Assembly (NCBI RefSeq): GCF_000741175.1
Contig: NZ_JGYS01000013.1
Location: 1-64,000 of the forward strand
Source of the DNA: Bifidobacterium callitrichos DSM 23973
Lineage (GTDB): Bacteria > Actinomycetota > Actinomycetes > Actinomycetales > Bifidobacteriaceae
Length of the DNA stretch: 64,000 nt
Direction of reading: 5' to 3'
The notes beneath the pieces are model-generated. The model was not told where the DNA came from. It saw nothing but the letters and a program-made list of their open reading frames with translations, and did not search any database. The translations under genes and the position numbers were made by a program. This document shows, in pieces, positions 60,273 through 64,000 of this stretch (position 1 is the first letter of the stretch; each line of letters begins with the position of its first letter).

Positions 60273-63200
60273 ATGATGCATGGGACAATGCATGCCATAT
60301 GGTCGCGGCTGACTGCAGTGCTGATTGCCGTGGCCATGCTGCTCGGCTTCGGCGTGACGGCGGCGCAGGCGGCTGAACCGACCGCGACACTGCCGACGGC
60401 CGACAATGGCAAGGAAAACCATAATGCCGTTGTTTTGGTGTTGGACACGTCCGGTGGCATGAAGAACACGCTTGCGCGTGAGGTGGCCGAGGCGAGACGT
60501 GTCGCTTCGGCGGTATTGACTGATCCGGCAGCCAAGGTTGGAGTGGTGCATTTCGGCCTCAACGTGGGTGGCTTTGGTGACGCTCTTGCGTGCAAGGCGG
60601 GGATGACGTCTGATGAGAAGGCGACCAGTTCGTGCCTGGATGAATTGGCCCATCTTGTGCCGTACGGCTCCCCCAATACATATAGGGGCCTTGAGGAGGC
60701 ACAGAAGCTGCTTGGGGATGTGCAGGATACCGACAGCGTTCATTATGTGAAGAGCGTTGTGACCATGTCCAGTTTCAAGGCGTTCAACATCTCTCCCTGC
60801 TACAACGGCAATGACTGCGACAATGTTGCCGAAGATGCCATTGTAGAGGCCCATGCCATAGGCTCGATAGCGAATACATATTCAGTCGGTGTATATCCTG
60901 CAGGGGCTGAAGCTCTTGCCTTCTTGCACGCCATCCAGAAGGACGGCTATTACGACATCGACGATATCGATGACCTGATCAAAATCTTTGTTCGGCCAAA
61001 AACCTCTTTGTCGTTCGAGGCAGAACAGGCGTGGTTCAATACCGGCACAGGCACCTACATTGGTACAAAGATTCCAATGAAATTGACGATTTCACTGGAC
61101 CGTGATCTTGTTGGGCCGAAGCCTGTGTCAGTAAATTCGGCGGTAGTGACGTTGCCTAAAGAGCTAAGTTTTGATGAATCCAAGGATATCAGATCTAAAG
61201 ATCTGAAGGATCTATTGTTCTATGCAGGATCGCCTTCACCTATCAGTTGGACAATGCAGACTGCGTCATTTGATGTCTACATCAAACAAGAGTTTATGAC
61301 AACGCGAGTGGATAGTTTTTCAGCACAAGCGAATGTATCTACATCTATTGGGCAAACCAAACTTTCTGCAGTGCTTCCGGTAAAAGATACCTCAACGAAC
61401 TTCACTTTGATTCGTCGTGTTGAAGGCTGGTATGACAATCCGGATATATCTTCTGAACTCAATCGTGTTACAGACGGAAAGATGCGTTCCATGTGGTACA
61501 ACATCTATGCTGAAGCAGGGAAAAATGCAGGCATGGATGGCTTGTCAAATGTATGGAAATGGATTCAGGGCTATGCAGGCAATGATCTACTTCGTACATA
61601 TTTCAAGGATCAGAAAGATGCTGAAGATCTTTTATATGCACTTCTGAATGATACGGATGATGAGGTCACGAAGCTGATGAATCAGAATTTTGTGATGGAA
61701 TTCAACGATCGTTTGGAGCAAGAGGCAAAGCATCGTGTTCAGGACACCACAGATTCTGATGATAAAAAAATGTGGGAAGCTGTTTCTGATACTGCTGAAC
61801 AAGTAGCTAATACCTTGGATCTGATTGATGCAGGAAATGCTGCTGCACAAGATGTCACAATGCGCTTTTATCTTAGTGTTTTTCGTCAGCGCTTGAAGTG
61901 GGTATACAAAGGAAATCTGGATTTTGAGAAGGCTCTTAATGATCAATTCACTGATGAGGTCTTCCTTGAAAAGATGAAAGGAAGCACAGAAGGATTTAGT
62001 GATTTTGTTACTGCCTTTGATTATGCTGCAAGAGTGGCATCTGCTAGCAAGGATGTGATAGATCAAGGCCAGATTTTGGATACAATTCAAAGGATTCGAA
62101 CTATGGCGAATAGAAATAAGTTTTATGTAGATATTATGAATAGTATCGCCAATGATGAATCTCTGGATAGTCCTACTTCGCAGACGGTTCGAGATGCAGC
62201 AAAAACTGTCGCTCGTACCATTGACGTTAATACGAATCAATCGTTTACTGATATATCAGACTCTCTTAAGCGTGTGGTGCCGGCTGGTAGTGTGATTGAG
62301 CTGGCAGCTTGGAATCTTGCATATAAAGCAATGGTAGAAAAGTGTAAGTATGCTGCTGTAGTTAAATTGGGTGCGGCCGCTGGTGCAGCTAATATTGCTA
62401 CGGCGGTTATGGTTAATACTTTGTTAAAAAACACGTCAGACAGTATGACCATGTATCGCACGATGAAGCTTCAGACTGATGTTGCCACTGCTTTAACAGA
62501 TTACTATTCTGCGCATCGCAAAGCGTTTGATGATGAGCAGTCCAATACAGATAACAAATTGGATGAAGCGAAAAGAACTGCCTATAGTGTCTTTATGCTG
62601 CTGCTTATTCATCAGAAAGGTGAAGGAGAGTTTTCAGAGGATGATTCCAAGTTCCGTTGGGCTGATGATACTCAGCGAACCCAGGCGGCAGACAATGTTG
62701 AGTCAATTAAATCACTGCTAGGTAAGATGGCAGGACCGACGGAATGGAATCTTCGTCACTGGTATGCAACAGTTCTTTGTCCTGTAGATGTGAATGTCTA
62801 TCATAACGGAAAGCTTGTGGCTACACTCGGTGACAAGTCGGGAACTGTAACAAACGATGCTGGTTCGTTCACCACATATGTTACGGGCGGAGACGCTAAG
62901 AAGATCATGGTTCTTAATGGTGATCCTGCTGAATACCGCTTCACTATGAAGGGCACTGATGTCGGCAATGCCGTTTTTGCTACTCATGTGCGTAATACGG
63001 ATTATCGGACTGGTTTGATTCCTGTATCCAAGGGAATGATGTTGTCTGTGGATCATATTGGATCGGTAGACGGATCGTTCTCAGTGAATGTCGATAAGGA
63101 TGCTGACGGTAATGCTGATGTTGGTGTTTCGGCAAAACCTGTTCGGGCAAACAGTGTGAATGATAAGGTTGAAGTTGCGCTGTCTTCCTCTGAAGTGCAC

Positions 63201-64000
63201 ATCGAAAATGGTGCTTCCACTTCTATGGGGGTGACGCTTACTCCTTCTGATTCCTTCAATAACGGTATTACTTGGGCGAGTTCTGATCCTACGGTTGCCA
63301 CAGTCAATCAATCCGGCAAGATCACTGGTATTAAGGAGGGTAAGACTCAAGTTACAGCTTCTACCCTTACTGGTGGTAAGGCTACGGTTGCTGTGTACGT
63401 TGATAAATCTCAGAATCAAGTGAATATCCGAAAAGACCTTGAGCAGTCTATCGACGAGGCTAAGAAACTTGATTCCTCGAAGTACACGTCTGATTCGTGG
63501 GCGAAACTCCAGGATGCGATTGATAAGGCCGAGAAGCTTGTCAAGAATGATAAGGCAACGTCTGGCGAATTGACGAAGGCCAAGACGAATTTGGATGAAG
63601 CAGTCAAGGGGTTGGTGAAGGTCGAGCCGTCTCCTGAGCCTGAGCCGAATCCGTCTCCGTCGCCTAATCCGACTCCCTCGCCTAATCCGACGCCTACTCC
63701 GTCTCCTTCGGTGACTGTTGTTCCGGTGTATCGCGTGTACGATCGCAATTCCGGTTTGCATCATTACACGACGAGTGAGGCTGAGCGTGACCACTTGGTG
63801 CGTCTTGGTTGGCGTGACGAGGGCGTGTCGTTCAAGGCGGCCGAGAAGGACGCTTCCAACGCGAACCTCAAGCCGGTGTATCGCGAGTACAACCCGAATG
63901 ATGGTAACCATAACTGGACGATGAGCAGGGCCGAGCATGATCATCTGGTCAGGGTCGGTTGGCATGACGAGGGCATCGCCTGGTGTGTGGATTCGACTGC
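60273..64000 (+). CDS. Very large surface protein with VWA, Big2, FIVAR and DUF5648-type repeats (3' end beyond window)
   Basis: Open from the ATG at 60273 to the window edge (1242 codons so far; 60276 and 60288 are alternative starts). Signal peptide (WSRLTAVLIAVAMLLGFG...AAQAA). VWA-like domain at about 45-245: VVLVLDTSGGMKN in place of the canonical DxSxS, so the metal site is degenerate. Residues about 250-900 are an unrecognised region, Lys/Asp/Asn-rich, encoded by distinctly AT-rich DNA (about 61050-62700), unlike the GC-rich ends. Then a Big2 domain (VTLTPSDSFNNGITWASSDP), a FIVAR domain (KDLEQSIDEAKKLDSSKYTS), a Pro/Ser linker (NPSPSPNPTPSPNPTPTPS) and the first two C-terminal repeats (VYRVYDRNSGLHHYT, VYREYNPNDGNHNWT). 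The third is cut off. Probable cell-surface adhesin. Confidence 0.85.
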   Translation, partial: MMHGTMHAIWSRLTAVLIAVAMLLGFGVTAAQAAEPTATLPTADNGKENHNAVVLVLDTSGGMKNTLAREVAEARRVASAVLTDPAAKVGVVHFGLNVGGFGDALACKAGMTSDEKATSSCLDELAHLVPYGSPNTYRGLEEAQKLLGDVQDTDSVHYVKSVVTMSSFKAFNISPCYNGNDCDNVAEDAIVEAHAIGSIANTYSVGVYPAGAEALAFLHAIQKDGYYDIDDIDDLIKIFVRPKTSLSFEAEQAWFNTGTGTYIGTKIPMKLTISLDRDLVGPKPVSVNSAVVTLPKELSFDESKDIRSKDLKDLLFYAGSPSPISWTMQTASFDVYIKQEFMTTRVDSFSAQANVSTSIGQTKLSAVLPVKDTSTNFTLIRRVEGWYDNPDISSELNRVTDGKMRSMWYNIYAEAGKNAGMDGLSNVWKWIQGYAGNDLLRTYFKDQKDAEDLLYALLNDTDDEVTKLMNQNFVMEFNDRLEQEAKHRVQDTTDSDDKKMWEAVSDTAEQVANTLDLIDAGNAAAQDVTMRFYLSVFRQRLKWVYKGNLDFEKALNDQFTDEVFLEKMKGSTEGFSDFVTAFDYAARVASASKDVIDQGQILDTIQRIRTMANRNKFYVDIMNSIANDESLDSPTSQTVRDAAKTVARTIDVNTNQSFTDISDSLKRVVPAGSVIELAAWNLAYKAMVEKCKYAAVVKLGAAAGAANIATAVMVNTLLKNTSDSMTMYRTMKLQTDVATALTDYYSAHRKAFDDEQSNTDNKLDEAKRTAYSVFMLLLIHQKGEGEFSEDDSKFRWADDTQRTQAADNVESIKSLLGKMAGPTEWNLRHWYATVLCPVDVNVYHNGKLVATLGDKSGTVTNDAGSFTTYVTGGDAKKIMVLNGDPAEYRFTMKGTDVGNAVFATHVRNTDYRTGLIPVSKGMMLSVDHIGSVDGSFSVNVDKDADGNADVGVSAKPVRANSVNDKVEVALSSSEVHIENGASTSMGVTLTPSDSFNNGITWASSDPTVATVNQSGKITGIKEGKTQVTASTLTGGKATVAVYVDKSQNQVNIRKDLEQSIDEAKKLDSSKYTSDSWAKLQDAIDKAEKLVKNDKATSGELTKAKTNLDEAVKGLVKVEPSPEPEPNPSPSPNPTPSPNPTPTPSPSVTVVPVYRVYDRNSGLHHYTTSEAERDHLVRLGWRDEGVSFKAAEKDASNANLKPVYREYNPNDGNHNWTMSRAEHDHLVRVGWHDEGIAWCVDST

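Overview
The window looks like chromosome of a Bifidobacterium or a close actinobacterial relative. Coding sequence is GC-rich, there is a raffinose-type alpha-galactosidase operon, and above all at least ten predicted secreted proteins carry the aromatic 'YRLYNPNSGEHFYT...GW' repeat (Pfam DUF5648 type) that is typical of bifidobacterial surface proteins. The species cannot be told from sequence alone. I saw no rRNA, tRNA, CRISPR array or transposase.

Layout. 0-8 kb: end of an unknown gene, a secreted alkaline phosphatase and an unknown secreted protein (both with a C-terminal repeat triplet), a DUF2142-like membrane protein and a secreted protein whose triplet is N-terminal. 8-10 kb: a large polytopic membrane protein of unknown function. 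10.2-16.7 kb: GH36 alpha-galactosidase, two sugar ABC permeases, a binding lipoprotein and a divergent LacI-type regulator with palindromic operators. 16.7-19.3 kb: a small membrane-anchored protein and a CAP-domain/triplet secreted protein. 19.3-25.3 kb: an accessory block of two divergent AAA/DUF4143 ATPases and two AlbA_2/winged-helix proteins, one of them frameshifted, each behind its own repeat-rich operator region.

25.4-37.35 kb: four long InlB-repeat/triplet surface proteins in alternating orientation (+,-,+,-). All begin with an almost identical 98-bp leader plus signal-peptide segment, so the leaders form inverted repeats bracketing two convergent gene pairs. Two of the genes also share a 437-bp near-identical 3' end. 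A candidate small RNA and a 53-residue membrane protein lie between the pairs. A tyrosine recombinase gene (37.6-38.9 kb) adjoins the array.

39.2-58.6 kb: a cell-surface polysaccharide region. It has a complete dTDP-L-rhamnose pathway (rmlA, rmlB and a fused rmlC-rmlD), a Wzm/Wzt-type ABC exporter, a giant glycosyltransferase with four GT2-like domains, two GT-C-like/DUF2142-like membrane proteins, GT4 and GT2 glycosyltransferases, a Wzx-type flippase and a UDP-glucose dehydrogenase. 58.8-64 kb: a CAP/triplet secreted protein and, divergently, a very large VWA-Big2-FIVAR-triplet surface protein that runs off the window. A G10 tract lies between them.

Taken together the window is dominated by surface construction: enzymes that build and export a rhamnose-containing glycan, and a family of secreted proteins that share one three-repeat module and lack an LPXTG motif. 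My main hypothesis is that the triplet is a closed three-fold (beta-trefoil-like) domain that fixes these proteins non-covalently to the surface, perhaps to the glycan made nearby, and that the leader-flanked paralogs and the G10 tract diversify or switch expression. These points are inference.
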